A stretch of 44,305 nucleotides of DNA from Methylobacter sp. GTDB taxonomy: Bacteria; Pseudomonadota; Gammaproteobacteria; Methylococcales; Methylomonadaceae. Below the pieces are notes generated by a model. The model was not told the DNA's origin and made no database searches. It worked only from the letters and a program-made list of their open reading frames with translations. A program made the position numbers and the translations under genes. The DNA is taken from contig JAURVK010000064.1 of the NCBI GenBank assembly GCA_030655535.1, forward strand, positions 1 to 44,305, written 5' to 3'. This document shows, in pieces, positions 7,165 through 16,069 of this stretch; position 1 is the stretch's first letter, and every line of letters begins with the position of its first letter.

Positions 7165-9057
7165 ATGTATAAACTCATCTCCTCTAAAATTTTAGCACTT
7201 CACTCCAAACAAGCTCCCGCTACCGGCATTGGCTTATTCCGAATTTTTTACGGTCTGATCACGCTACAGGAAATTATTTTCCTACTGTACTTTAATCATT
7301 TAATTTTCGACCCTATCCCCTATATAGACGTCGAATTCCCGATGATTCCTTTTTTCTTGTGTTTTTGGGGCGTTATTGCCGCTTTTATTGTGGCCGGTTA
7401 TCGCTACCAATTTGCAATGATCTGCAACTATATTATTTGGATTGTTTTTGTAAACTTTACCCCGATGCAGAGGGACTTTGATGGCGGCTTTGATTTATTC
7501 ATGATCGGAACCGGTTTTTTTCTGCTTTTTATGCCCGGAGATCGAGCATTTTCAACCGACAATCTTCGACATAAGCTCAGCACGCCTTTTACCCATTACA
7601 GCGCTTACCCAAAGCCAACGGTCTCAGCCCTTGCCTACACCCTGCCCGTTGCCATCTGTCTCGGCTTCCTCTATTTTGACTCTGCCATACACAAAATGTT
7701 TGCCGATCACTGGCGTAACGGCTTGGGCGCTTGGCTACCAGCAACTCAGCCTTATTATGTTTCGGCCATCGACATGTCGCATTTGCTGAACAACAAACTG
7801 CTGCAAAACATCCTCGGTTATACCATTTTAATCTTCCAATTTACCTTTATATTCTTTTTTAACCGGCGCCAGTTACGCGTCGTCTATTTATTAATCGGCC
7901 TTTTACTGCATCTTGGCATTACCCTGTCTTTTAATATTTATCCTTTCGGTTTGGGGATGCTCAGCTTTTATACCTTGCTGATCCCTTTTAAGTGGTGGCG
8001 CTGTATCGGCCGACTGGTTACAGCAAAGCAGCCATCCCTTATCGTATTTTACGACCAGCTGTGCCCTTTGTGTAATCGTACCGTTCTGATCCTTAATCAT
8101 TTCGACATATTCAGCTGCATAGACTTTAAAAGCGCTCAGGAACATGCCGCACACTACCCGGCGCTGGCTTCCATCAACAACGAAACGCTGTTAACCGACT
8201 TATACGCGCTGGATCGCAACAACCGCATTTATTCAGGCGTTGACACCTACAGCCAGATCTTTATAAAAATGCGTTATCTATTTCCGCTCGGCATTATTCT
8301 GAGCCTTCCGGGAATTCATCAATTGGCCTTAAAAAAATACCGGTCTATTGCCGATACGCGCGCTCGTATCCCGTGCACATCCATATGCCTTACTCCACAA
8401 GCACTGCCGGACACCACTTTCTACCATCAATTTTTTGAAGGCGTTGCCGCACAGAAACCGAAAGCATTTTCCAGAAGACTTGCAAAGATATTGCTCGCGC
8501 TACTCGTTTTACAATTAAACAGCTCCATTCATTACGGGCTTATTTACAGGCTTAACGCTGACAGGCCTCAAAACCCCTTATCACAAGCCAGTAACGCTGT
8601 TCTAATGGTCTCACAGACATTTTTAGATATTACCCCGCACGCGCTTTATCTGCACGACCATTTTGCAGGCTACGATCATATCTTGGCGATCACCTACACC
8701 GACCAAAACGGTGTTGAACACTGGCTGCCGTTTGTCAATGAACAAGGACGCCTTCTTGCCCCCAACTGGGGCAGAGTTCATTCCATGTGGGCCAATATTG
8801 CCGTTACGCCAAACATTGACAACAAGCGTTTGCATAAATTCATCATGAAAGTCACCGCTTTCTGGGGACAAAAAATTGGGTTGAATCTTGATAACGTCGT
8901 GTTTAACATAAAACTTAAGAAGATCAGCGCGCCCTCGTACTGGGTTCATGATCAATTGCACAAAAATTTTACCTCTCCGTGGCACACTATCGGAACGGCC
9001 AAATGGATCGATCAGAAAATCTCTTTTGATTTACCTGACAACATCAATCAGCTTTAA
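7165..9057 (+). CDS. HTTM-type membrane protein with an inserted DCC (DUF393) thiol-disulphide domain
   Basis: 630 residues. The first 280 or so carry several membrane helices, including GIGLFRIFYGLITLQE near the start and FDSAIHKMFADHWRNG; this resembles the HTTM / vitamin K carboxylase-like bacterial family. At residues 293-304 comes IVFYDQLCPLCNRT, with Cys300-Pro-Leu-Cys303. That is the hallmark of the DCC (DUF393) domain, a thioredoxin-like fold. After it follow another hydrophobic segment and a soluble C-terminal part of about 170 residues. HTTM and DCC domains are known to occur together or adjacent, so the fusion is meaningful; the substrate is unknown. A membrane-bound redox or carboxylase-like role is inference. 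It appears monocistronic. Confidence 0.75.
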   Translation: MYKLISSKILALHSKQAPATGIGLFRIFYGLITLQEIIFLLYFNHLIFDPIPYIDVEFPMIPFFLCFWGVIAAFIVAGYRYQFAMICNYIIWIVFVNFTPMQRDFDGGFDLFMIGTGFFLLFMPGDRAFSTDNLRHKLSTPFTHYSAYPKPTVSALAYTLPVAICLGFLYFDSAIHKMFADHWRNGLGAWLPATQPYYVSAIDMSHLLNNKLLQNILGYTILIFQFTFIFFFNRRQLRVVYLLIGLLLHLGITLSFNIYPFGLGMLSFYTLLIPFKWWRCIGRLVTAKQPSLIVFYDQLCPLCNRTVLILNHFDIFSCIDFKSAQEHAAHYPALASINNETLLTDLYALDRNNRIYSGVDTYSQIFIKMRYLFPLGIILSLPGIHQLALKKYRSIADTRARIPCTSICLTPQALPDTTFYHQFFEGVAAQKPKAFSRRLAKILLALLVLQLNSSIHYGLIYRLNADRPQNPLSQASNAVLMVSQTFLDITPHALYLHDHFAGYDHILAITYTDQNGVEHWLPFVNEQGRLLAPNWGRVHSMWANIAVTPNIDNKRLHKFIMKVTAFWGQKIGLNLDNVVFNIKLKKISAPSYWVHDQLHKNFTSPWHTIGTAKWIDQKISFDLPDNINQL

Positions 9058-9085
9058 TTGCACAGATATTTTTCGATCTTTATTA

Positions 9086-9114
9086 TTGCATCATCATTCC
9101 AGTCATGATATAAA
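9086..9114 (+). promoter_or_regulatory. Extended -10 promoter for the small lipoprotein gene
   Basis: TTGCAT (9086-9091) and TATAAA (9109-9114) are 17 bases apart, and the -10 is preceded by TGA, giving the extended TGn form. Leader length to the ATG would be about 60 nt. Confidence 0.6.
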
Positions 9115-9182
9115 ATGCACGTGCTTTAATTTATTGGCGCAACTTAATAAAAATAATTGAAAACCCTTTGGAGGATATTCTT

Positions 9183-9296
9183 ATGAATAAAATTTTATCT
9201 GTTCTAGCTATGGCATTAATGATTGTTGGCTTAACTGGCTGCTTGGACAATCCTGATGAATCCAAGCAAAAAGTTTCTAGCTCTATTCAACTGTAA
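9183..9296 (+). CDS. 37-residue lipoprotein
   Basis: The frame encodes MNKILSVLAMALMIVGLTGC followed by a short polar tail (LDNPDESKQKVSSSIQL). LTGC is a classical lipobox, so signal peptidase II would leave a lipid-anchored peptide of only 18 residues with Asp at +3. In E. coli Asp at +2, not +3, is the main inner-membrane retention signal, so the final location cannot be called. GGAGGA (9170-9175) is an excellent Shine-Dalgarno 7 bases before the ATG, and a terminator begins 25 nt after the stop. It resembles entericidin-sized lipoproteins in size only; no family is claimed. Confidence 0.8.
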   Translation: MNKILSVLAMALMIVGLTGCLDNPDESKQKVSSSIQL

Positions 9297-9321
9297 ATAG
9301 AACTTTTAGCAGTACCAAAAA

Positions 9322-9345
9322 ACCCAGCCTTCAGCTGGGTTTTTT
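9322..9345 (+). terminator. Intrinsic terminator of the lipoprotein gene
   Basis: ACCCAGC (9322-9328) pairs with GCTGGGT (9334-9340), loop CTTCA, then TTTTT; an A tract precedes it. Confidence 0.88.
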
Positions 9346-9510
9346 GTTTTTACGAGTCTTAAATTTGCTTGTGAAATACAAAATTCGAACTTACAACTTC
9401 CTCTCAATAGCCGTATCGTCCGCACACCCCACAACCATCTTTTGTTAAGGCTCGTTATATACAGCTTTTAGCTTTCTCGCACTAATTTGCCGTACTCACT
9501 CGGACGCAGA

Positions 9511-10968
9511 TTATTTTCTCCAAAATTCAGGCACAAATAAAATAACAATCGAAAATATCTGCACCCGACCCAATAGCATTGCAAAGGTGCAAACACCCGT
9601 TTGAAAATCGCTCAGACTGGCGTAATTGGTGGCAGGCCCTACCTGATTGAGACCGGGTCCAGCGTTGTTAAAACAGGCGACAATAGCCGAAAATGCGCTA
9701 ATAAAATCCATGCCGCTTAACAGCAGCATGAACACCAGAATGACGATGCTAATGAAATACAGGAAAATAAATCCGGTCACCGAGGTGACGATTTTATTGC
9801 TGACCACGGTGTCGCCGATTTTCATCGGTTTAACCGCAAAAGGATGAATAAACTTGAACAGCTCCAGGCGCGCCTGTTTCATCAGGATGATGGTGCGAAT
9901 CATCCTGATGCCTCCGCCGGTGGAACCGGAAGAAGCCGAAATACAACATAAAAACAGCATCCACATCGGCACAAAAATGGGCCATTGATTAAAGTCCTGA
10001 GAGGCATAGCCGCAATCAGTAGCGATCGTAACCAGATTAAACGTTGCATGGCGTAAAGCGGTCAAATAATCCGGATAGGTGTCTGCTTGCCACAATACTG
10101 AGGCCGTTACCAGACAGCTCCCCAACACCAAAATGAGAAAAACTCTTGCCTCTCTGTCATCGGCGTAAGGATTGAATGAACGTTTTCGAAGCGCTACAAA
10201 ATGGCTGGCGAAATTGATCGCCGCCAGCAATTGAAAGATAGTCAGCACCATCTCGATGGACAACGAGTCGAAATATCCGATACTGCTGTCATGAGTGGAA
10301 AATCCGCCCAAACTCATCGCAGAAAAAGCGTGGCAAACCGCATCAAACCAATTCATGCCTGCCAAGCGCAAGGCAATAATACAAGCCAGAGTGATGCCCG
10401 CATAGACCAACCACAAAGCTTTTGCCGTTTGCGCGATGCGCGGCGGCAAATCCGATTCCTTGACCGTTCCCGGCGATTCCGCTATATACAGCTGCATGCC
10501 GCCGATACCCAAAATAGGCAAAATGGCAACCGCAAAAATAATGATACCCATCCCGGCAATCCAGTTCAGCTCATGTCGCCACAGATTAATCGACACGGGC
10601 AACTGGTCAAGACCGCTAAGAGTTGTCGCTCCCGTTGTAGTAAGACCGGAAACCGTCTCGAAATAAGCGTCGACAAAACTGAGTTCCGCCAGGTAAAGCA
10701 TCAGCGGCAACGTGCAAAACACCGGAATTATTGACCAAGTAATCGCTACCATCAAAAAACCCGTCTGTCTTGACACTTTTTTAGGTATGTTGATCGTCGG
10801 AATGAACATCAACGCACCCGACAACAAGGTAATCAAAGTACCCTGAAAAAAAGCCGTAGTAGCGCCATCATCCGCCATAACAGAGGTCAATAAACAAGTG
10901 ACCATCAAGCCACCAAAACCTATGGTGACCAGACCGAAAATATTAACGATGGTAAAGATGACATTCAT
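9511..10968 (-). CDS. trkH: Potassium uptake protein TrkH
   Basis: 485 residues, the usual length. This is the inner-membrane, K+-translocating subunit of the Trk system. The fourfold pore-loop pattern of the family is visible: GLTTTGATTL in the first loop, MSLGGFSTHD in the second, TDCGYAS in the third and ACFNNAGPGL in the fourth, between long hydrophobic helices. It lies directly downstream of trkA on the same strand, so the pair encodes the channel and its cytoplasmic gating ring. The 81-nt gap to trkA contains a short tandem-like repeat, which could uncouple expression of the two genes. Confidence 0.95.
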   Translation of the reverse strand: MNVIFTIVNIFGLVTIGFGGLMVTCLLTSVMADDGATTAFFQGTLITLLSGALMFIPTINIPKKVSRQTGFLMVAITWSIIPVFCTLPLMLYLAELSFVDAYFETVSGLTTTGATTLSGLDQLPVSINLWRHELNWIAGMGIIIFAVAILPILGIGGMQLYIAESPGTVKESDLPPRIAQTAKALWLVYAGITLACIIALRLAGMNWFDAVCHAFSAMSLGGFSTHDSSIGYFDSLSIEMVLTIFQLLAAINFASHFVALRKRSFNPYADDREARVFLILVLGSCLVTASVLWQADTYPDYLTALRHATFNLVTIATDCGYASQDFNQWPIFVPMWMLFLCCISASSGSTGGGIRMIRTIILMKQARLELFKFIHPFAVKPMKIGDTVVSNKIVTSVTGFIFLYFISIVILVFMLLLSGMDFISAFSAIVACFNNAGPGLNQVGPATNYASLSDFQTGVCTFAMLLGRVQIFSIVILFVPEFWRK

Positions 10969-10978
10969 GGAATAGGTT

Positions 10979-11040
10979 CAAGGCGAAAGGTTCAAGGCAA
11001 AGGGCAAAGGGCAAAGGTTTTTTCGCCTTTCGTCTTTCGC
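10979..11040. repeat. Short GGCGAAAG / GGCAAAG direct-repeat tract between trkA and trkH
   Basis: The tract contains repeated GGCGAAAGGTTCAAGGC-like units, three consecutive GGCAAAG-type copies, and then a face-to-face TTTCGCCTTTCG part. It is purine rich on one half and pyrimidine rich on the other. A related degenerate sequence (AGACGCAAGGCGAAAAAACC) lies between trxB and aat near 32120. Confidence 0.6.
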
Positions 11041-11049
11041 CTGCTTTTA

Positions 11050-12411
11050 TTAAAGAGGCTGGAATTTTTTCTCGATATTGACAACCAGCTTTTTATCCAT
11101 CACAAACATCACCACATGATCGCCTTCTTCAAACACCGTATCACAATGAATGCAAATAACCTGCTTGTTGCGTATCAACGCACCCATCACTATGCCTTCG
11201 GGAAAACTGATCTCATCCACCCTACGCCCAACAACCGAATTCAGATCGACACTTTGATGCGCAATAGCCTCGATTGCCTCGGCGGTGCCGCCGCAAAGGG
11301 AGCTTACTTGCGCCACATCACCGCGACGTACGTGCTTTAGAATACTGCCCAACGTTTCCTGATTAGGCAACACGGCTACATCAATCCCTGTTCCAGGTAA
11401 TAGCTTGCTGTACGAGATATGGTTGAGCAAACAGATGGCTTTACGCGCACCCAAGCTTTTTGCCAAAGAGGCGGAAACGATATTAACGCCGTCATTTTCA
11501 GTAATCGCACAAAATAAATCCGTACTGTCGATAGACTCATCAAGCAACAGCGCTTCATCGGCACAATCGCCAAGAAGCACTACCGTTTGATCAAGATCAT
11601 TGGCTATCTTATGAGCACGCTTAGGCTCTTTTTCAATAATTTTTACCTGATGGTCGTCTTCCAGCGCCAAAGCCAAACGCTTACCGACATGGCCGCCGCC
11701 GGCGATGATAATGCGCTTTAACGGTTCTTCCAGCTTATTCAATGCCTTCAATACTCGACGCACCTCTTCATGTGGCGCTACAAAAAAAACTTCATCGCCC
11801 GTCTCAATAATGGATTCGCCGCTCACTGGCAGCGGAATACCTTGCCGAAAAATAGCCACCACTCGAATTTTACCGCCAACCAAGCGCTCTTTCAGGGTTT
11901 TAATTTCTTTGCCCGTTAAAATGCCGTCCGGCACCACCTTGACCGAAAATAGCCGCACCAGGCCATCGGCAAAATCGGAAATATGTTGAACACCGGGAAA
12001 CTCGATTAAATTGCGGATAGCCTCCATGACGATTTGTTCCGGGCTGATCACAATATCCACCGGAATACCTTCCGGCCCGAATAACCGCGGATTTTTTAGA
12101 TAATCGACGGCGCGCACCCGCGCAATAGTTTTCGGCCGACTATACAGCGTATTAATGATGACACACGCCAGCATATTGGTCTCATCGCTATCGGTAACCG
12201 CGATAATAATATCGGCAGTTCGGGCGCCGGCCTGTTCGAGCACTCGCGGATGCGCCGCATTACCGGCAACCGTGGCAATATCGAAACGCTCTTTTAACGC
12301 ATCGAGTAACTCTGTCCTGAAATCAACGACCACAATATCGTTCTCTTCGCTTGCCAAGGCTCCTGCAACCGATGAGCCGGTAACACCGGCGCCAAGAATA
12401 AGTATTTTCAT
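11050..12411 (-). CDS. trkA: Trk system potassium uptake regulatory protein TrkA
   Basis: 453 residues, matching the E. coli-type duplicated protein. It is a peripheral cytoplasmic NAD-binding subunit that gates TrkH. There are two RCK halves, each starting with a Rossmann glycine motif (GAGVTGSSVAGAL at about 7-19 and AGGGHVGKRLALAL near 237), each followed by a TrkA-C domain (DGILTGKEIKTL and NSVVGRRVDEISFPEG). The gene precedes trkH on the same strand. Confidence 0.95.
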   Translation of the reverse strand: MKILILGAGVTGSSVAGALASEENDIVVVDFRTELLDALKERFDIATVAGNAAHPRVLEQAGARTADIIIAVTDSDETNMLACVIINTLYSRPKTIARVRAVDYLKNPRLFGPEGIPVDIVISPEQIVMEAIRNLIEFPGVQHISDFADGLVRLFSVKVVPDGILTGKEIKTLKERLVGGKIRVVAIFRQGIPLPVSGESIIETGDEVFFVAPHEEVRRVLKALNKLEEPLKRIIIAGGGHVGKRLALALEDDHQVKIIEKEPKRAHKIANDLDQTVVLLGDCADEALLLDESIDSTDLFCAITENDGVNIVSASLAKSLGARKAICLLNHISYSKLLPGTGIDVAVLPNQETLGSILKHVRRGDVAQVSSLCGGTAEAIEAIAHQSVDLNSVVGRRVDEISFPEGIVMGALIRNKQVICIHCDTVFEEGDHVVMFVMDKKLVVNIEKKFQPL

Positions 12412-12465
12412 TTACACCCTTTGGGTATTAAAAAATAAAGGTAACTATTCAGCGGCTAGAAAAAT

Positions 12466-12589
12466 AGAACGCTGATGCCGCAGATGATTATGATTAAATA
12501 AGATTTTTTGAATTATCTTAGAGAAATTAATTAATCATCGTTTTGAGATTATCCGCGCTCATCATAATTATCCGCGTCATCCGTGTTCT
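12466..12589. repeat. Inverted repeat of 29-base arms between trkA and mtkB
   Basis: The left arm (12466-12494, begins AGAACGCTGATGCCGCAGAT) and the right arm (12561-12589, ends CCGCGTCATCCGTGTTCT) are reverse complements at about 24 of 29 positions. They are separated by 66 AT-rich bases. No gene is present in the gap. The motif resembles widespread GGATGACGCGGAT-type intergenic repeats, a resemblance from memory. Confidence 0.65.
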
Positions 12590-12599
12590 ATTATATTAA

Positions 12600-13487
12600 T
12601 CACATTCTGGCCAAAACAGCCGCCACCGTTTCGCCCATAGCCGCCGGTGTCGGGCAAATCGTGACGCCCAACTCTTTCAGTAGCGCCACTTTTTCAGCGG
12701 CGCTTTCACCCGCAGATGAAATAATCGCGCCGGCGTGACCCATGCGCCGACCTTCCGGTGCGGTTAATCCTGCAATATAAGCGACTACCGGCTTGCTCAT
12801 GTGTTGTTGGGCAAAAATTCCGGCTTCAACTTCTTGCGGGCCGCCGATTTCACCAATCATAACGATCACCTTGGTTTCGGAATCGGCTTCGAACTTTTCC
12901 AGAATATCACGATGCGAACTGCCGTTGATCGGGTCGCCGCCGATACCGACCGAAGTTGAAATACCGATGCCCAAACGTTTCATTTGATCGGCGGCTTCAT
13001 AACCTAAGGTACCTGAACGGCCGACAATACCGACATTGCCCTTCATGTATATATGTCCCGGCATAATGCCCAGCATGGCTCTCCCCGGACTGATAGTACC
13101 TGCGCAGTTGGGGCCGGTCAGGATCATTCTTTGTCCTACCGGAAAACGACGCAGAAAGTTTTTAACCGTCATCATGTCCTGAGTGGGAATACCGTCGGTA
13201 ATCGCAACGCAATATTTAATGCCCGCATCGGCGGCTTCCATAATCGAATCGGCGGCAAAGGCCGGGGGAACAAAAATAATGCTGGCTTCGGCACCCACCT
13301 GCTGCACGGCTTCCTTTACGGTATTAAAAACCGGCAAACCTAAATGGATTTGACCGCCTTTACCGGGGGTGATGCCGCCGACGACATTAGAACCGTAGTT
13401 AATCATGTCCTGCGCATGGAAGCTGCCGATTTTACCGGTAAAGCCCTGAACAATAATGCGTGTTGTTTCGTCAATTAAAATAGCCAT
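12600..13487 (-). CDS. mtkB: Malate-CoA ligase (malate thiokinase), alpha subunit
   Basis: 295 residues of the succinyl-CoA synthetase alpha family. It shows the CoA-binding start TRIIVQGFTGKIGSFHAQ, the GPNCAGTISPG motif, and the phospho-histidine loop GRRMGHAGAIISS with His251. Sequence alone does not separate SucD from MtkB cleanly. The call as malate thiokinase rests on the neighbours: malyl-CoA lyase just upstream, and serine-cycle aminotransferase and reductase divergently placed. Together with MtkA it would form malyl-CoA from malate, ATP and CoA in the cytoplasm. It starts 2 nt after the mtkA stop, with GGGAG in the mtkA end as Shine-Dalgarno. Confidence 0.92.
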   Translation of the reverse strand: MAILIDETTRIIVQGFTGKIGSFHAQDMINYGSNVVGGITPGKGGQIHLGLPVFNTVKEAVQQVGAEASIIFVPPAFAADSIMEAADAGIKYCVAITDGIPTQDMMTVKNFLRRFPVGQRMILTGPNCAGTISPGRAMLGIMPGHIYMKGNVGIVGRSGTLGYEAADQMKRLGIGISTSVGIGGDPINGSSHRDILEKFEADSETKVIVMIGEIGGPQEVEAGIFAQQHMSKPVVAYIAGLTAPEGRRMGHAGAIISSAGESAAEKVALLKELGVTICPTPAAMGETVAAVLARM

Positions 13488-13489
13488 CT

Positions 13490-14683
13490 TTATGCTCCCT
13501 GAGCCGCTTCTTTTGCAACCGCTTCATTGCGCGCTTGCACCGCTTTTTCAGCCGCTTCGGCCAAGGTTTCTGCAGTAATGATGGGCAAGCCGCTTTCGGC
13601 GATAATTCGGCGACCTTCTTCAACGTTAGTGCCTGATAACCTGACAATCAACGGGATTTTCATATCGATTTTCCTGACCGCTTCAACCACGCCTTCAGCA
13701 ATCCAGTCGCAACGATTGATTCCGGCAAAAATATTAACCAGCATGGCTTTTACGTTCTTATCGGCCAATACTAAACGAAAAGCTTTTTCGGTACGTTCAG
13801 CCGATGCGCCGCCGCCTACGTCAAGGAAATTGGCAGGTTCGCCGCCGGCCAGTTTAATCATGTCCATGGTTGCCATTGCCAAACCCGCGCCGTTAATCAT
13901 GCAGCCGATGTCGCCATCCAGGCCGACATAACTCAAACCACGGTCTGCAGCCGCCATTTCGCGCGGGTCTTCCTGGGTTTTATCGCGCAATTCGGAAATC
14001 TTTTGCTGACGGAACAAGGCGTTGTCATCAAAACCCATCTTGGCGTCCAGCGCGACCAATTCGTTGCTGCGCGTAACCACCAGCGGATTGATTTCCAGCA
14101 TGCTGACATCAAGATCGCGCAGGGCGCGATAACAACCTCTGATGGTTTTAACCGCATGACTCATCAATTCAGGATCCAGACCCAGCGCAAAAGCCATTTC
14201 GCGCGCCTGAAAGTCCCGCAGACCCACCGCAGGCTCGATATAAATTTTGGTAATCGCCTCGGGATTGTTTTCGGCCAGTTCCTCGATTTCCATGCCGCCT
14301 TGAGCGGAACCGACCATCACAATACGCTCTGAACTGCGGTCAACCAGAAAACAGAAATACAATTCCTTGGCGATGTCGGTTCCGGCTTCGATATACAATC
14401 GGCCGCACACCTTACCGGCCGGACCGGTTTGATGAGTGACCAGCCTTTTACCCAATAACGCTTCTGCCGCCGCTTCAACTTCGTCATGAGTCTTGCAGAT
14501 TTTAATGCCGCCCGCTTTACCGCGCGCGCCGGAATGAACCTGGGCCTTGACCGCCCAAATGTGCCCGCCAATATCTCTGGCGCGTTGCACGGCTTCTTCC
14601 GGGCTGTAAGCCATACCACCCTCGGCGATTTTAACGCCGTAACCGCTTAAAATTTCTTTCGCCTGATACTCATGAATATCCAC
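13490..14683 (-). CDS. mtkA: Malate-CoA ligase (malate thiokinase), beta subunit
   Basis: 397 residues with an ATP-grasp N-terminal half ([33 protein letters not shown]) and a CoA-ligase C-terminal half ([29 protein letters not shown]). The start is a GTG at 14683 with AGGAG 6 bases upstream; a nearby ATG is out of frame. It provides the nucleotide-binding subunit of malyl-CoA synthesis. The gene is translated just ahead of mtkB. The 110-nt gap from the upstream malyl-CoA lyase gene is occupied by a REP hairpin. Confidence 0.92.
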   Translation of the reverse strand: MDIHEYQAKEILSGYGVKIAEGGMAYSPEEAVQRARDIGGHIWAVKAQVHSGARGKAGGIKICKTHDEVEAAAEALLGKRLVTHQTGPAGKVCGRLYIEAGTDIAKELYFCFLVDRSSERIVMVGSAQGGMEIEELAENNPEAITKIYIEPAVGLRDFQAREMAFALGLDPELMSHAVKTIRGCYRALRDLDVSMLEINPLVVTRSNELVALDAKMGFDDNALFRQQKISELRDKTQEDPREMAAADRGLSYVGLDGDIGCMINGAGLAMATMDMIKLAGGEPANFLDVGGGASAERTEKAFRLVLADKNVKAMLVNIFAGINRCDWIAEGVVEAVRKIDMKIPLIVRLSGTNVEEGRRIIAESGLPIITAETLAEAAEKAVQARNEAVAKEAAQGA

Positions 14684-14758
14684 AGCATCTCCTGTTTATG
14701 TGTTGCGTAAGTTAGGCTGATGCTTTTCTCAACCCAACATTTCTGACAGCAATAAGTC

Positions 14759-14782
14759 GGGTTACGAAAAAAACCGTAACCC
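14759..14782. repeat. REP hairpin, GGGTTACG/CGTAACCC family, between mcl and mtkA
   Basis: GGGTTACG (14759-14766) pairs perfectly with CGTAACCC (14775-14782) around an A-rich loop, followed by AACCTAC. The same AACCTAC/GTAGGTT-flanked core recurs as a 12-bp hairpin at 37676-37705. It lies inside the presumed mcl-mtkA-mtkB transcript. Confidence 0.7.
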
Positions 14783-14793
14783 AACCTACAAGA

Positions 14794-15744
14794 CTATTGT
14801 TTTTTTGCTGCGATAGCTTCGGCAGCTCTGACCACGTTATTGGCCATTTTTTCCGATGCGGCATCGATTAATCGACCATCTAATGCTGCCGCGCCTTTAC
14901 CTTGCGCCGCCGCTTCTTTCAAGGCAACCAGTATACGCTTTGCCTTGTCAACTTCAGCCGCAGGCGGAGTAAATATTTCATTGGCCAATTCGACTTGCGA
15001 CGGATGGATCGCCCATTTGCCTTCACAACCTAAAGCCGCCGCCCGTCTTCCGGCCATTTTATAGCCTTCGGGATCTTTAATATCGCCAAAAGGGCCGTCG
15101 ATAGGACGCAAGCCATAGGCTCGACAGGCAACCGTCATCCGGCTGATCGCAAAATGCCATTGATCGCCGGGATAATCGGGGTTTAAACCGCCGATGTTGG
15201 TGGTTCTGGCCCGGTTGCTTGCGGCGTAATCTGCCACACCGAAATGCAAGGCTTCAAGACGGCCCGATGCGCCATTACGGGCAATGTCTTCAACGTTTGC
15301 CATGCCCAGTGCGGTCTCAATCAAGGCTTCAATGCCGATTTTATTTTTCAGTCCCTGCTGCATTTCCAATTGGTTAAGCATCGCTTCAACCATGTAAACA
15401 TCGGCATAAACGCCCACTTTAGGAATCAAAACCGTGTCCAGCTTTGCACCGCACTGCTCGACCAGATCCACCACATCGCGAACCATGTACTGCGTGTCCA
15501 GGCCATTGATACGCACCGAAATAGTGACGCCATGTCCTTTCCAGTCCAGATCATTAATCGCTTCAATAATGTTCTTTCTGGCTTGTAACTTGTCGTCAGG
15601 CGCTACGGCATCCTCAAGATCCAGAAAAATAAAATCAGCGCCACTTTTCATCGCTTTTTCAAACATTTCAGGGCTAGAACCCGGAACGGCTAATTCACAG
15701 CGTTGAACTCGTTGAACTGACGCTGCATATAAGGTGTGGCTCAT
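14794..15744 (-). CDS. mcl: Malyl-CoA lyase (HpcH/HpaI family)
   Basis: 316 residues of the CitE/HpcH aldolase family. It cleaves malyl-CoA to glyoxylate and acetyl-CoA. Motifs seen: FLDLEDAVAPDDK near residue 35, SVRINGLDT for substrate binding, the magnesium-ligand segment IEALIETALGMANV, LHFGVADYAAS with the second acidic ligand, and GKWAIHPSQ near the C-terminus. AGGAAAA lies 7 bases before the ATG. It is the first gene of the minus-strand arm of the serine-cycle cluster and is divergent from sga. The close relative beta-methylmalyl-CoA lyase cannot be excluded by eye, but mtkA-mtkB adjacency favours malyl-CoA. Confidence 0.93.
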   Translation of the reverse strand: MSHTLYAASVQRVQRCELAVPGSSPEMFEKAMKSGADFIFLDLEDAVAPDDKLQARKNIIEAINDLDWKGHGVTISVRINGLDTQYMVRDVVDLVEQCGAKLDTVLIPKVGVYADVYMVEAMLNQLEMQQGLKNKIGIEALIETALGMANVEDIARNGASGRLEALHFGVADYAASNRARTTNIGGLNPDYPGDQWHFAISRMTVACRAYGLRPIDGPFGDIKDPEGYKMAGRRAAALGCEGKWAIHPSQVELANEIFTPPAAEVDKAKRILVALKEAAAQGKGAAALDGRLIDAASEKMANNVVRAAEAIAAKKQ

Positions 15745-16069
15745 TGGTATTTTCCTAATTTCATTGTTGTAAATCCGGTCAGATTAACGTAACCCGACAT
15801 TTTGCGGCTACCCTTCCCATTACCGGGTTTCGTCGGCACTATTTGCCCAGCGTAAACCCGACCTATACGGCTTAAGCCAAACATAAATCAACCGCACATT
15901 TTACTTCCAGGGGTATCAAAGTCAATTTTTATAGCGTGTTCACCGACTCAAGCCCTAATCTAACCTTGCCGATTTTTAGCGGCTATGTCATTATTGTTGG
16001 TTTTTGGACTTTGGCTTTTTCAATATCCAAGCTACGATAATCACTCAACTACTATAAAGAGGCAATTCA
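15745..16069. promoter_or_regulatory. Divergent regulatory region between mcl and sga
   Basis: This 325-base gap must hold the promoters of both arms of the serine-cycle cluster. It contains a REP-like segment (15788-15860). For sga, TTGGCT (16011-16016) and GATAAT (16036-16041) are the best hexamers, but the spacing of 19 is poor, so no promoter is asserted. AAGAGG (16057-16062) is a clear ribosome binding site 7 bases before the sga ATG. No LysR-type or other known operator was recognised. Confidence 0.45.
15788..15860. repeat. REP-like segment in the mcl-sga divergent gap
   Basis: CGTAACCCGAC begins at 15788; CGGGTTT (15824-15830) can pair with AAACCCG (15854-15860). The sequence is related to the GGGTTACG family at 14759 and 37676 but more degenerate. 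Confidence 0.4.

Noticed and set aside
10201-10734. 177-codon plus-strand frame opposite trkH
   Set aside because: Composition is that of an antisense frame (rich in Arg, Gln and Ser) and TrkH motifs on the other strand are clear.
12600-14683. Interpretation of the ligase pair as succinyl-CoA synthetase sucC-sucD
   Set aside because: Possible from fold alone, but malyl-CoA lyase upstream and sga-hpr divergently placed make malate thiokinase the better call.
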